This document shows, piece by piece, positions 28,186 to 36,873 of a DNA stretch of 64,000 bases. The notes beneath the pieces are model-generated. The model was not told the DNA's origin, did no database searches, and was given only the letters and a program-made list of their open reading frames with translations. The stretch comes from Streptococcus sp. oral taxon 061 (GTDB lineage Bacteria > Bacillota > Bacilli > Lactobacillales > Streptococcaceae). The translations under genes were made by a program, and so were the position numbers. The number at the start of each line of letters is the position of its first letter. Position 1 is the first letter of the stretch. The DNA lies in contig NZ_CP058258.1 of NCBI RefSeq assembly GCF_013394695.1, forward strand, positions 1,446,001-1,510,000. The letters are read 5' to 3'.

Positions 28186-29847
28186 TTATTTTGCTTCCAT
28201 GACTACTGGTAGGATGGCTGGACGACGCTTGGTTTGGTCAAAAAGGAATTTGGCCAAATTATCACGGACCTTCCCTTTAAGATCAGCCCAGTCAAAGTCC
28301 TCACCTTGGAGGTAATCTTCAACTGTTTGGTTCACCAACTCTGTACTTTCACGTAAGATATCACGACTCTTTTTAAGATAGACGAATCCACGCGTATGTA
28401 CTCGAGCTTTAGCAATGATTTTCTTCTCACGACGGTTAACAGTGATAGCTACTATAAAGATACCATCTTCTGACAAGACCTTGCGGTCACGAAGAACAAC
28501 GTTCCCAACATCCCCAATGGCATTACCATCAATCAAGACATCACCTGCAGTAACAGCACCGGATGGAACGAAGTCTCCATGCTCATAAGACATGGTTGTC
28601 CCTTTTTTAGGGATAAAGATACGCTCTGGTAGCATACCAACCGCCATAGCAGCCTTGGCATGAGCATCCAACTCACGGTATTCTCCCTGGATTGGGAAGA
28701 GATACTGAGGATGTAAGAGATTAATCATTAATTGAAGATCACGCGCATTCCCATGTCCTGATACACGCAAGCTTTGAGTAATCGGTTTAACGACACCACC
28801 TGCTTGGTAGACCATGTTTTCTACACGTGCCATCACAGCTTCCTTAGCAATTGATGGCGTCGTAACGATATAGACCAAGTCACCATCTTTGATTTCAACA
28901 TAGCGGTGACGACCAATGGACATTTTGCGGAGTCCGTTAATTGGTTCACCCATACGTCCAGTTTCAAGGATGATTAATTCATGGTCCTCAAAACGAGACA
29001 TATCTTTTGGTTTAATCAAGAGATTCTCATTTGCTAAAGACAATTTTTTCAAACGGATAGCTGTACGAACGATATTTTCAACGTCAAAACCAGTCAAAAC
29101 AACACGACGACCTGTATCCGCAGCCGCATCAAACACTTGCTGAATACGAGAAAGGTTACTTGCAACTGCAGCAACGATGATACGTCCATCCCAGTCGGAA
29201 ATAGTTTGTGTAATTTCGTCTCCAACTTCACTTTCGCTGGCTACTTGGATATTGCTGTCAGCATTTGCTGAATCACTTAGAAGAGCCAAAACTCCTTCAC
29301 GACCAATTTCAGCTAGACGTCCGAAATCGGTTGCGTATGATTCACTTGCTGTTTGGTCAAATTTAAAGTCACCTGTATAGACGATGTTGCCTTCAGATGT
29401 TTTCAAAACAACACCAAGACTCTCTGGGATAGAGTGAGTTGTGCGGAAGAAGGAAACTTCAGTACCACCAAAGTCAATTTCGGTGTTTTCATCGATAACA
29501 TGGAAATCATCAAATTTCTTAACGCTATCATTTCCCTTTACAAAAAGCTTAGCAAGTTCGATGGTCAATTCTGAACCAAAGACAGGAACCTTCACTTCTG
29601 ACAAAAGATAAGGAAGAGCTCCGATCGCATCCGCATGTCCGTGCGTTAAAAAGACTCCTGCAATACGGTCGCTGTTTTCAAATAGATATTCCATATTTGG
29701 AATAACGACATCGACACCCAACTGCTCATTTTCAGGGTATTTCAAACCTGCATCTAAAACGAAGATAGAGTCGTTAATTTCTGCGATGTACATGTTTTTA
29801 CCATTTTCACGAACACCGCCCAAAGTTGTTAATTTAATATTGGTCAT
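28186..29847 (-). CDS. rnjB: Ribonuclease J2 (degenerate active site)
   Basis: A 553-residue metallo-beta-lactamase/beta-CASP ribonuclease; RNase J2 forms a complex with RNase J1 in mRNA decay and 5' processing. The core motif reads FLTHGHADAIGALPYL: H69, H71 and D73 are kept, but the next metal-binding His (HxHxDH) is Ala74, and THS/TGDFKFD follow. This loss is characteristic of streptococcal J2 and suggests weak or absent catalysis of its own. The C-terminal KSRDILRESTELVNQTVEDYL domain is intact. A promoter (29865-29893) lies close upstream. Confidence 0.93.
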   Translation of the reverse strand: MTNIKLTTLGGVRENGKNMYIAEINDSIFVLDAGLKYPENEQLGVDVVIPNMEYLFENSDRIAGVFLTHGHADAIGALPYLLSEVKVPVFGSELTIELAKLFVKGNDSVKKFDDFHVIDENTEIDFGGTEVSFFRTTHSIPESLGVVLKTSEGNIVYTGDFKFDQTASESYATDFGRLAEIGREGVLALLSDSANADSNIQVASESEVGDEITQTISDWDGRIIVAAVASNLSRIQQVFDAAADTGRRVVLTGFDVENIVRTAIRLKKLSLANENLLIKPKDMSRFEDHELIILETGRMGEPINGLRKMSIGRHRYVEIKDGDLVYIVTTPSIAKEAVMARVENMVYQAGGVVKPITQSLRVSGHGNARDLQLMINLLHPQYLFPIQGEYRELDAHAKAAMAVGMLPERIFIPKKGTTMSYEHGDFVPSGAVTAGDVLIDGNAIGDVGNVVLRDRKVLSEDGIFIVAITVNRREKKIIAKARVHTRGFVYLKKSRDILRESTELVNQTVEDYLQGEDFDWADLKGKVRDNLAKFLFDQTKRRPAILPVVMEAK

Positions 29848-29864
29848 TTTTCCTCCGAAGTATT

Positions 29865-29893
29865 ACTATAACGTGTTTATAGAGTCTTCACAA
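29865..29893 (-). promoter_or_regulatory. Promoter of rnjB
   Basis: Minus-strand TTGTGA (29888-29893) and TATAGT (29865-29870), 17-bp spacing, with GGAGG just before the rnjB start. In the rest of the 324-bp gap 29848-30171, apart from the terminator at 30135, I see no gene. Confidence 0.55.
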
Positions 29894-30134
29894 CTCTCTT
29901 TTTTTTTAAAGTCCAATATACTTTTATCCGAATCTTTTCCTCTCATTATACCATTTTTTTACTAATTTTCAAAATGAAGATAGGATTTCAACTAGAGAAC
30001 ATTCACTCTAATAGCCACAGCGGCTTCCTTTGTTCTTTTTTAAGCTTCGTCTAAGATCATTAAACGATTAAATCGAATGAAGCTCCGAAATTTCTAGCTG
30101 ACCAAAATCCTAAAAACTAGGCTTGAGTACTTAA

Positions 30135-30163
30135 AAAAAGATTTAGAAATTCTAAATCTTTTT
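30135..30163 (-). terminator. Terminator of the LysM-CHAP gene
   Basis: AAAAAGATTTAG/CTAAATCTTTTT, a perfect 12-bp stem with a 5-nt loop, 9 nt after the stop; the minus strand continues in Ts. Confidence 0.85.
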
Positions 30164-30171
30164 AAGTATTC

Positions 30172-30834
30172 TTAGTTTGGATAAATGTATCTTACAGTAC
30201 CTCTTGATGCAGTCGGATTAAACCATCCACGATAGTTTCCGATTGGTTGAGTTCCACTGCCATCATAGTTACATTCCAATACCTGGATAGAAGTCTCACT
30301 TTGTACATCTGTGACATATGCAACATGTCCATATTCACCACCGTCCCACACGGCGATTGCTCCTACTACAGGTACATTTCCTGTCTTAAAGCCATGTGCA
30401 CTAGCGTAGATTGCCCAAGTATTGGCATTTCCCCACCAGTTACTAGCCCAAGGTGCCAATTCTTTTACGCCCCATGTACACTGACCAATAGGATATGAGT
30501 TCCCGTAGTTTGTAGGAGTATTTACGACAACATCCTCAACTGCTACCGCATTCGCAGTACTACGTGCTTCATAAGCCGGAGCATTGTATGAATAGCTAAC
30601 TTGAGTTGGACCACTCACTTCTAGCACATCACCTGGGTGGATGGTATCAAAAATGCTTTTCCCATTATTAGCTGCCAACTCATAAGGATCCATACCATTT
30701 GCAGTAGCAATAGCAAAAAATGAATCACCGTCTTGAACAACGTAAGAGTCTGCGCTAACAGTCTGAGCACCAACTGTCGCCAAAATAGCTATAGATGTTA
30801 AACCAAGAGTCAGTTTAGCAACTGTTTTTTTCAT
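30172..30834 (-). CDS. Secreted LysM-CHAP peptidoglycan hydrolase
   Basis: A 220-residue secreted protein. The signal peptide spans about 1-28 (cleavage after QTVSA). One LysM domain (about 30-74, YVVQDGDSFFAIATANGMD) binds peptidoglycan, an Ala/Thr linker follows, and the C-terminal CHAP domain (about 108-220) has the catalytic Cys in PIGQCTWG (C119) and His in YGHVAYV (H170). CHAP enzymes cut peptide cross-bridges or stem peptides. The layout matches small streptococcal autolysins under the WalRK system. SD AGGAG precedes the ATG. It stands alone between its own terminator and that of recJ. Confidence 0.9.
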   Translation of the reverse strand: MKKTVAKLTLGLTSIAILATVGAQTVSADSYVVQDGDSFFAIATANGMDPYELAANNGKSIFDTIHPGDVLEVSGPTQVSYSYNAPAYEARSTANAVAVEDVVVNTPTNYGNSYPIGQCTWGVKELAPWASNWWGNANTWAIYASAHGFKTGNVPVVGAIAVWDGGEYGHVAYVTDVQSETSIQVLECNYDGSGTQPIGNYRGWFNPTASRGTVRYIYPN

Positions 30835-30927
30835 AACAATTTTCTCCTAAAATTTTATTGATTATTTTTAATTTTAATGTTGATAAGAGAATCATACCTG
30901 ATTTACATGTCAGTTGTTTTAGATTTA

Positions 30928-30944
30928 TGTTGTAGTCATGTTAC
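30928..30944. promoter_or_regulatory. Possible WalR (VicR) site upstream of the LysM-CHAP gene
   Basis: TGTTGT-N5-TGTTAC resembles the WalR direct repeat TGTWAH-N5-TGTWAH with one mismatch; it lies about 95-110 bp before the gene and points away from it. A weak candidate. Confidence 0.3.
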
Positions 30945-30988
30945 AAATCTGTATACTTTTACTACATAAAGTTAAAAAGCACTTACAA

Positions 30989-31021
30989 AAAGAGACTGAA
31001 ATAGTTTACTTCAGCCTCTTT
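30989..31021 (-). terminator. Terminator of recJ
   Basis: AAAGAG/CTCTTT plus CTGAA/TTCAG separated by one mismatch, 9-nt loop; the minus strand ends in TTTTTG. It starts 5 nt after the recJ stop. Confidence 0.85.
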
Positions 31022-31025
31022 GTAT

Positions 31026-33245
31026 TTATTTTTTCATCAAGAAATCATAGATTTCCTGCACTGTTCCTAGTGCCATCATTTCTTGGTCTTTAACAGTTTG
31101 CTTGAGATTTTGATAAATCTGACTTTCAGCAATATCCCGTTTAGCCGCGTCTTTATTAACCCTCATCACACCATTTTCAATGGTGACAAAACCAAGCTCT
31201 TCAAAAATCTGAATCATCTTTATTAATAAGATTTGTTCAATTTTTAGATAAGCTGATAAGTCTTTTAATTTATAACGGATATCGAATTCTGGGAACTGGT
31301 AGATCGTCTTATAGAGTTTAGCAAATTGGTCTCTTGTGCCATACCCTGTCAAATAGTAGGGCTTATCGATATCATTTTTAAAGTAAACAGCTGAGAAATC
31401 ATGTTGCTGGAAAATATTCTTGAGAATTTCGATGTCTTCTGGGAAATTCTTGACCACAACAGCTTGACTTGAAGAAATATCAGGCAATTCTCCTGTAAAA
31501 TCAAGTACTGGTACTCCTTCTGGTAGAGCTGCAGTCTTCCCACGAATATTAAAGAGTTGAACACCGTCTACACGAGCGTCTACCATCACCAACTGGAGGG
31601 TTGTTTGTCCATTCCACTGGTTAACAGAAAGAGTGACTGCTAACTCCAGTTGTTTGGTCTGCGCAAATTCTGTCGCTTTCGACCCTTGACCAAAGGCAAC
31701 CACTTCAAAGTTCGCATTCCCTTTGGATATTTTCAATTTCAGGTGACTATCTCCCGCTCCCATAGAACGAGCATTTTCAACTTGAAAATCTCGAATATAG
31801 AAGACAGGCTTTTGATTGTCCATTCCAAAAGGAGCTAACCGTTCGAAACTTTTAACTGTATCTAAACTCAGATTTTCCAAATCTAGTTCTTCGTCAAGAT
31901 ATAGTTTACTCTTGCCCTTGTCATCTATCCCTTTGTCTTTTACATAGGTTTCTAAAATTTCTGATAGGGCATCTAACTGTTCAGCTTCGAGCGTCATACC
32001 TGCGGCACCTGCATGGCCACCAAAGGCGATAAAGAGAGCACGATGCGGATCCAAGGCTTCAAAAATATCGACAGCTTCAATACTCCGCGCACTTCCCTTA
32101 GCACGGCCGTCTTCAATATTCAGAACAATAACTGTCTGCCCTAATTCTTCCAACAAGCGTCCAGCTACAATCCCAAGAACCCCTGGGTTCCAGCCTTCCT
32201 TGGCCAAAACCTGAACACTTTTACTAGGGTCTACCAAGTTTTTAGCTTCTTCATAGATGGCTTGAACGATTTCCTTGCGTTCTTCATTTTTTTCTTGAAT
32301 CATGAGGGCAATTTCATGCACCTCTTCATCATCAAAGCCAGTCAGTAAATCAATCGCTGGATTGGGATCATCCAAGCGCCCCAAGGCATTTAACCGAGGT
32401 GCCAACTGAAAACCAACTGTTTCTTCTGTAATATCACTAGTAGCAATTCCTGCAATTTCAAATAGTTCTTGGAGACCAATTCGTTGAGTATTGCGCAAAA
32501 CTTCTAGACCGTACTGAACCATGATACGATTTTCATCCGTCAGGCTGACCATATCCGCAATGGTTCCAATGGCAACCAAGTCAAGCAACTCAACCTGCAC
32601 TTCCTCCAAGAGGGCACAAGCTAGTTTAAAAGCAACTCCACAGCCTGCTAAATGTTTAAAAGGATAATCTGCTTTTGGGTGCTCAGGATGGACGATTGCA
32701 TAAGCATCTGGTAAAACCTCTGGCATGGAGTGGTGGTCTGTCACAATGACGTCCACGCCCATAGACTGAGCCAAGTCAATAGCCTCATGCCCGGCAACAC
32801 CATTGTCCACCGTCACAATCAGAGACACTCCCTGCTGCTCGATAAAATATTTGTAGACACTAGCATTTGGTCCATAACCATCTGTAAAGCGATTAGGGAG
32901 ATAGATTAGACACTCTGCACCTAATTGTTCCAAACTCTCCTTGACAATCGAAGCCGAAGTCATCCCATCCGCATCATAGTCTCCATAGACCAGAATCAAT
33001 TCCCCCTGCTCGATAGCCTGGCGAATACGCTCAACTGCCTTATCCATATCATGTAAGAGATAAGGATCATGTAAATCTTCCAAAGAAGGTTCTAAAAATT
33101 TCTTCAGGCTGCTTTCATCCCTGATCCCTCGTTGATACAACAAACAAGCGACTTCAGAGCTCAAGCCTGCACTCTTGGCTATCTTGGTAAAATCCGCGTC
33201 CTCAACTTGCGGAGAAAATTGCCAATTATAAGTAGGAATTATCAC
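31026..33245 (-). CDS. recJ: Single-stranded-DNA-specific exonuclease RecJ
   Basis: RecJ is a 5'-3' ssDNA exonuclease in recombination and repair. The 739-residue protein has the DHH-family motifs LVYGDYDADGMTSASIV (about 79-95), VDNGVAGHEA, VIVTDHHSMPE (DHH) and the DHHA1 motif AFGGHAGAAGMTLE (about 399-412), followed by an OB fold and the long C-terminal domain typical of Firmicute RecJ. An extended -10 lies 40 nt upstream. Confidence 0.97.
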   Translation of the reverse strand: MIIPTYNWQFSPQVEDADFTKIAKSAGLSSEVACLLYQRGIRDESSLKKFLEPSLEDLHDPYLLHDMDKAVERIRQAIEQGELILVYGDYDADGMTSASIVKESLEQLGAECLIYLPNRFTDGYGPNASVYKYFIEQQGVSLIVTVDNGVAGHEAIDLAQSMGVDVIVTDHHSMPEVLPDAYAIVHPEHPKADYPFKHLAGCGVAFKLACALLEEVQVELLDLVAIGTIADMVSLTDENRIMVQYGLEVLRNTQRIGLQELFEIAGIATSDITEETVGFQLAPRLNALGRLDDPNPAIDLLTGFDDEEVHEIALMIQEKNEERKEIVQAIYEEAKNLVDPSKSVQVLAKEGWNPGVLGIVAGRLLEELGQTVIVLNIEDGRAKGSARSIEAVDIFEALDPHRALFIAFGGHAGAAGMTLEAEQLDALSEILETYVKDKGIDDKGKSKLYLDEELDLENLSLDTVKSFERLAPFGMDNQKPVFYIRDFQVENARSMGAGDSHLKLKISKGNANFEVVAFGQGSKATEFAQTKQLELAVTLSVNQWNGQTTLQLVMVDARVDGVQLFNIRGKTAALPEGVPVLDFTGELPDISSSQAVVVKNFPEDIEILKNIFQQHDFSAVYFKNDIDKPYYLTGYGTRDQFAKLYKTIYQFPEFDIRYKLKDLSAYLKIEQILLIKMIQIFEELGFVTIENGVMRVNKDAAKRDIAESQIYQNLKQTVKDQEMMALGTVQEIYDFLMKK

Positions 33246-33281
33246 TCAAACATCCACTCTTTCTTACGATTCTATTCATTT

Positions 33282-33290
33282 ATTATAACA
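33282..33290 (-). promoter_or_regulatory. Extended -10 promoter of recJ
   Basis: Minus-strand TGTTATAAT, a perfect extended -10, about 36 nt before the recJ ATG; no good -35. Confidence 0.55.
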
Positions 33291-33384
33291 CGATTTTTAG
33301 TTTTTCTCCTGCTAATCTGACCACATTCCTTGCTAAATTTTCAGGTCACTTCAGCTAACACCTAGCAGTTTTCGTTAAGTAAAA

Positions 33385-33428
33385 AACACCTAGACTACTA
33401 GACTTTTCAGTTTAGAAATTCAGGTGTT
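33385..33428 (-). terminator. Terminator of the Rrf2 gene
   Basis: AACACCT/AGGTGTT outer stem with a second small stem (CTA-ACT/AGT-TAG) in the loop, then TTTTTT on the minus strand. It begins 14 nt after the stop. Confidence 0.75.
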
Positions 33429-33442
33429 CCTTATTTTAACAT

Positions 33443-33880
33443 TTATTCTTGAATTCTTGCTTCTGCATCTGCCACTAGTTGAGCAAGACTAGTTTGACCC
33501 AGCTCCTTCTCCATTGCCATCTGAATCTTTTGTAATTTCTCATCTAAAACACCATGGATATTGGCTCCTACTGGACAGGCTGGATTGGGATTGTCATGAA
33601 AACTAAAGAGTTGACCTGTCTTTCCAAGGCATTCAACTGCTTGGTAAACATCTAATAAGCTGATGTCCTCTAGGTCTTTGATAATCTCTGCTCCACCAGT
33701 TCCACGCGCGACTGAGATTAACTCGGCCTTTTTCAGTTGGGATAAGGTTTTACGGATAATAACAGGATTGACTCCAACACTACTAGCTAGAAAATCGCTA
33801 GTCACCTTACTTTCCTTCCCTTTTAGGGCGATAATAACTAGCATATGGGTTGCAATGGTAAATCGACTTGAAATTTGCAT
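33443..33880 (-). CDS. Rrf2 family transcriptional regulator
   Basis: A 145-residue winged-helix protein of the Rrf2 family: MQISSRFTIATHMLVIIAL at the start, the helix-turn-helix with SSVGVNPVIIRKTLSQLKKAELI, the wing GTGGAEI, and the C-terminal dimerisation helix. It has only two cysteines (in VECLGKTG and PACPVGAN) rather than the three of IscR/NsrR, so it resembles the YwnA branch without an obvious Fe-S cluster. Neighbours give no clear target. Signal unknown. Confidence 0.88.
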   Translation of the reverse strand: MQISSRFTIATHMLVIIALKGKESKVTSDFLASSVGVNPVIIRKTLSQLKKAELISVARGTGGAEIIKDLEDISLLDVYQAVECLGKTGQLFSFHDNPNPACPVGANIHGVLDEKLQKIQMAMEKELGQTSLAQLVADAEARIQE

Positions 33881-33950
33881 GCAGTCCTCCTTTTTCGTTA
33901 ACTAAGCTCATTCTTCTCTTATATTTATTATAGCTTCTATAGTTGTAATG

Positions 33951-34790
33951 TCAAGAGTTACGACTAAGCCAATCATCCAATTCTGCATCATGTCCTTCAT
34001 TTTGAGCAATTTCATGGAGTAATTCTTGATTATGAGTGTGGTGAATTCCATTGACTAAGCTTTCATAGTAAATTTTATAGTAGGGCAACTGTAACTCTCT
34101 AGCCAACTGCAATTCTGCCTCAACATCATAATCAACACGACGAAAATCTACATCCTTCAATCCTTTGTCATCAAATTCTAAAATCATATATTGAGCACGC
34201 AAGTCCTTACGTAGATTTGCTGATAAAAAGAATGGTTGTCCAATCGAACCTGGATTCAAAATAAGTTGCCCACCACTTCCATAACGTAGAAATTGCTGGT
34301 GGATATGCCCATAGATGGCAATATCACAGTCAGGATTAGTCACCAAACGATCAAAATCCTCCTGCTTGCCAAGATGGATCAGTTCTCTTCCCCAATTTTT
34401 ATCTGGTAAATGATGGCTTATCCCTACCTTCAGATTTCCAAACTGGCGGTGGCTGTGCATAGGAAATGCCTGTAGAGCTTCAATTTCATCTAGACTAATT
34501 TCTTCCATGATATACTGGCATTGACGCAAGAGATAGCGATGACTGGGCCTACTTGTATCTAATTTTCGATGAGCAGCTCGCCACAAACTCTCTTCCCAAT
34601 TCCCCAAAACTCGAACCGTTATTGGCAAGCCTTCCAATTGGTGAAGAATGTTTTTTCGTCCTGTCCCTGGCATGAGAATATCCCCCAAGAGCCAATATTC
34701 TTCTACTCCTGCCTTTCCCGCATCTGCGAGAACTGCTTCCAGTGCTCCTGTGTTGCCATGAATATCTGAAAGTACCGCAATTTTTGTCAT
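33951..34790 (-). CDS. Calcineurin-like metallophosphoesterase
   Basis: A 279-residue member of the YfcE/MPE family with the five metal motifs: IAVLSDIHGN (D-x-H, about 3-12), WLLGDIL (GD), VLGNWEES (GNxE in place of GNHE), GISHHLP, and YGHIHQQF (GHxH). The C-terminal 60 residues extend beyond the minimal fold. Substrate unknown; related enzymes act on phosphodiesters or cyclic nucleotides. It stands between the Rrf2 gene and the divergent UspA gene. Confidence 0.85.
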   Translation of the reverse strand: MTKIAVLSDIHGNTGALEAVLADAGKAGVEEYWLLGDILMPGTGRKNILHQLEGLPITVRVLGNWEESLWRAAHRKLDTSRPSHRYLLRQCQYIMEEISLDEIEALQAFPMHSHRQFGNLKVGISHHLPDKNWGRELIHLGKQEDFDRLVTNPDCDIAIYGHIHQQFLRYGSGGQLILNPGSIGQPFFLSANLRKDLRAQYMILEFDDKGLKDVDFRRVDYDVEAELQLARELQLPYYKIYYESLVNGIHHTHNQELLHEIAQNEGHDAELDDWLSRNS

Positions 34791-34874
34791 ATCAATCCCT
34801 CTTGTTTTCTCACATTTAATTATATCACTCTCAAAACCAAAGTCAAAAAGCCTCTTTTTACTATCATGTTTTAC

Positions 34875-34903
34875 TTTACTTTTTTAGTGAAAAGGATTAC
34901 AAT
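34875..34903 (+). promoter_or_regulatory. Promoter of the UspA gene
   Basis: TTTACT (34875-34880) and TACAAT (34898-34903), 17-bp spacing, about 30 nt before the UspA start. Confidence 0.6.
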
Positions 34904-34934
34904 GAAGGTGATAAGAAACGAGGAGGTTTTTGCT

Positions 34935-35387
34935 ATGACACAACGTTACGAAAACATCATGGTAGCAGTCGACGGTTCTAAAGAAGCTGATTTGGCTTTT
35001 ATCAAAGGAGTTCAATCAGCAGTGCGTAACCAGGCTAAACTAACCATCGCCCATGTCATTGACACTCGTGCTCTTCAAAGCATTTCAACATTTGATGCAG
35101 AAGTTTACGAAGAGTTACAAGTTGAGGCCCAAGACTTGATGGCAGAATATGAAAAGCGTGCAAGAGACGCTGGTCTTACAGATGTTCAAGTTGTCATCGA
35201 AATGGGAAATCCTAAAACACTTTTGGCTAAAACAATCCCGGACCAAGAACATGTTGATTTGATTTTAGTTGGTGCAACAGGGCTTAACGCCTTCGAACGT
35301 TTGCTTGTTGGATCTTCATCAGAATATATCCTACGCCATACAAGCGTTGACCTTCTCGTCGTTCGAGACAAGGATAAAACTTTATAA
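34935..35387 (+). CDS. Universal stress protein (UspA family)
   Basis: A 150-residue Usp domain: MTQRYENIMVAVDGSKEAD at the start, LTIAHVID, and the ATP-binding loop VGATGLNAFERLLVGSSSEYIL (GxxG-9-GS) near residues 112-133, then DLLVVRDK. The presence of the loop suggests nucleotide binding. I start at the ATG at 34935 because AGGAGG sits 8 nt before it; an in-frame ATG 69 nt earlier would overlap the promoter. A very strong terminator follows. Confidence 0.92.
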   Translation: MTQRYENIMVAVDGSKEADLAFIKGVQSAVRNQAKLTIAHVIDTRALQSISTFDAEVYEELQVEAQDLMAEYEKRARDAGLTDVQVVIEMGNPKTLLAKTIPDQEHVDLILVGATGLNAFERLLVGSSSEYILRHTSVDLLVVRDKDKTL

Positions 35388-35388
35388 A

Positions 35389-35426
35389 CCAAAAATAAAA
35401 GGAGCAGATGCTCCTTTTATTTTTGG
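35389..35426. terminator. Bidirectional terminator between uspA and the HAD-MazG gene
   Basis: CCAAAAATAAAAGGAGC and its exact complement form a 17-bp perfect stem around AGAT. It overlaps the last codons of the convergent HAD gene (stop at 35417). Confidence 0.92.
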
Positions 35427-36808
35427 TTTTCTCTTTCCTTATGACGTTCATAAGCCTTGATTTGGCGCTCTATTTCCTTTTTGATTGCAGGCTCTGGAGC
35501 GTACTTTTCTTTCCAGTTATCTGGTTTCAAGATTTTGTGGGTTACTGGATCAAAATGAGCCTTACCATCTGGGAAGATTTTACCCATGTTTGCTTGATGG
35601 ACAATCTCAAAGATTCTCTCTGGGTCTACCCCCATTAAAACGAAACTTCCATAAGTAAAGTAGAGCGTGTCAATCAAAGCATCCACTTGACCAACGAGGG
35701 TTTTCTCAGCTGGTGTTGACTGAGATACTTTTTCAGCAGCTATATCAAGTGCTTGGTGTAAATCCTGCACAGCTTGTTGGAATTCCTCTTCAGAATTGCT
35801 TGCAGCACGGACAAATTCGACTAACTCTTCAATCTTAAAGCCAGCACGGTGGGTCGCCCCTTCTAAATCCCAAGCTATAGGTTCTTCTTGAGTTCGCTCA
35901 TCCATCATACGATGGAAGGTCTTAACTTTGTTGAAATGATAGTCACGACTGACAAAGACTTTTTCAGAAGCCAAAACTCCAAAATATTCTAAAGCCTTGT
36001 GAATCCCATCATTTTGGTTGCTGGCAGTGATATGCTTGGCAACTTCTTTCACACTGCTACTACCATTTCCCATGGCAACAGACATACCAACACCAGCCAA
36101 CATTTCCAAGTCATTATCTGAGTCACCAAAGGCCATGACTTGATTGAGATCAAAACCGTATTCTTTTCCGACACGGCGAATTCCCTCTAACTTGGAATTC
36201 CCTTGATTGATAATATCGGCTGCGAAAGGATTACTTCTGGTGAACTTCAGATTGTTTAATTCTTCAGCAGCATGGTTTGTCTCCTCAGGCGTCATCAACA
36301 TAAGCACCTGATAGATCGGTTGATTGATTAAGTCTAACAAATCATCTTCCTTCTGAGGAAGGGCCTTACTGACCATACGATTAAAGGAATGACTAACAGT
36401 ACGAGTCAAAAATTTAGGTACAAAACGACTGACGAGTTGTGAAAGAGGACTGAGTCCAAAGGACATAATCCGAGAACCGACAACGTCTTGTCGCGTTCCC
36501 ATGGCAATCTCTTTTCGATTTTTCTTAGCATAAGAGATGATTTGTCGAAGACTTCTCTTATCAATAGGGCTAGCAAAAAGAACACGATCTTTGTTAAAGA
36601 TATATTGGCCATTGTAGGTCACTGCAAAATCCAGATCCAAATCATCCATCAAATCCTTAACAAAAAAAGGTCCTCGCCCTGTTGCTACCCCAACAAGCAC
36701 CCCTTGTTCTTTCACAATCTTGATAGCTTCCTTTGTGGACTTCAAAACACTCTTACTGTCATTTACAAGCGTTCCATCAATATCAAAAAACACAGCTTTG
36801 ACTTCCAT
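35417..36808 (-). CDS. Cof-type HAD phosphatase fused to a MazG/PRA-PH-like domain
   Basis: A 463-residue two-domain protein. Residues 1-280 are a Cof/HAD-IIB phosphatase: FFDIDGTLV (D9, D11), VATGRG, a lysine near GNSKLEGI and GDSDNDLEML (228-237). From about 285, an all-helical domain resembles MazG/phosphoribosyl-ATP pyrophosphohydrolases: FKIEELVEFVRA (E327, E328), QVDALIDTLYFTYG (D376, D380) and HQANMGKIFPDGK. The second domain would hydrolyse an NTP or similar diphosphate and the first a sugar or nucleoside phosphate, but the substrate is unknown. Divergent from the asparaginase gene across overlapping promoters. Confidence 0.85.
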   Translation of the reverse strand: MEVKAVFFDIDGTLVNDSKSVLKSTKEAIKIVKEQGVLVGVATGRGPFFVKDLMDDLDLDFAVTYNGQYIFNKDRVLFASPIDKRSLRQIISYAKKNRKEIAMGTRQDVVGSRIMSFGLSPLSQLVSRFVPKFLTRTVSHSFNRMVSKALPQKEDDLLDLINQPIYQVLMLMTPEETNHAAEELNNLKFTRSNPFAADIINQGNSKLEGIRRVGKEYGFDLNQVMAFGDSDNDLEMLAGVGMSVAMGNGSSSVKEVAKHITASNQNDGIHKALEYFGVLASEKVFVSRDYHFNKVKTFHRMMDERTQEEPIAWDLEGATHRAGFKIEELVEFVRAASNSEEEFQQAVQDLHQALDIAAEKVSQSTPAEKTLVGQVDALIDTLYFTYGSFVLMGVDPERIFEIVHQANMGKIFPDGKAHFDPVTHKILKPDNWKEKYAPEPAIKKEIERQIKAYERHKERENQK

Positions 36809-36830
36809 TCTATCTCATTCCTTTCTTTTA

Positions 36831-36839
36831 TGATACAAT
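36831..36839 (+). promoter_or_regulatory. Extended -10 promoter of the asparaginase gene
   Basis: TGATACAAT, an extended -10 with one mismatch in the hexamer, 34 nt before the start. Confidence 0.5.
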
Positions 36840-36840
36840 G

Positions 36841-36849
36841 ATTATACCA
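36841..36849 (-). promoter_or_regulatory. Extended -10 promoter of the HAD-MazG gene
   Basis: Minus-strand TGGTATAAT, a perfect extended -10, one base from the opposing -10 of the asparaginase gene, so the two divergent promoters overlap. Confidence 0.55.
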
Positions 36850-36873
36850 CATTTCAGAAAAAGTGAGTGAATC

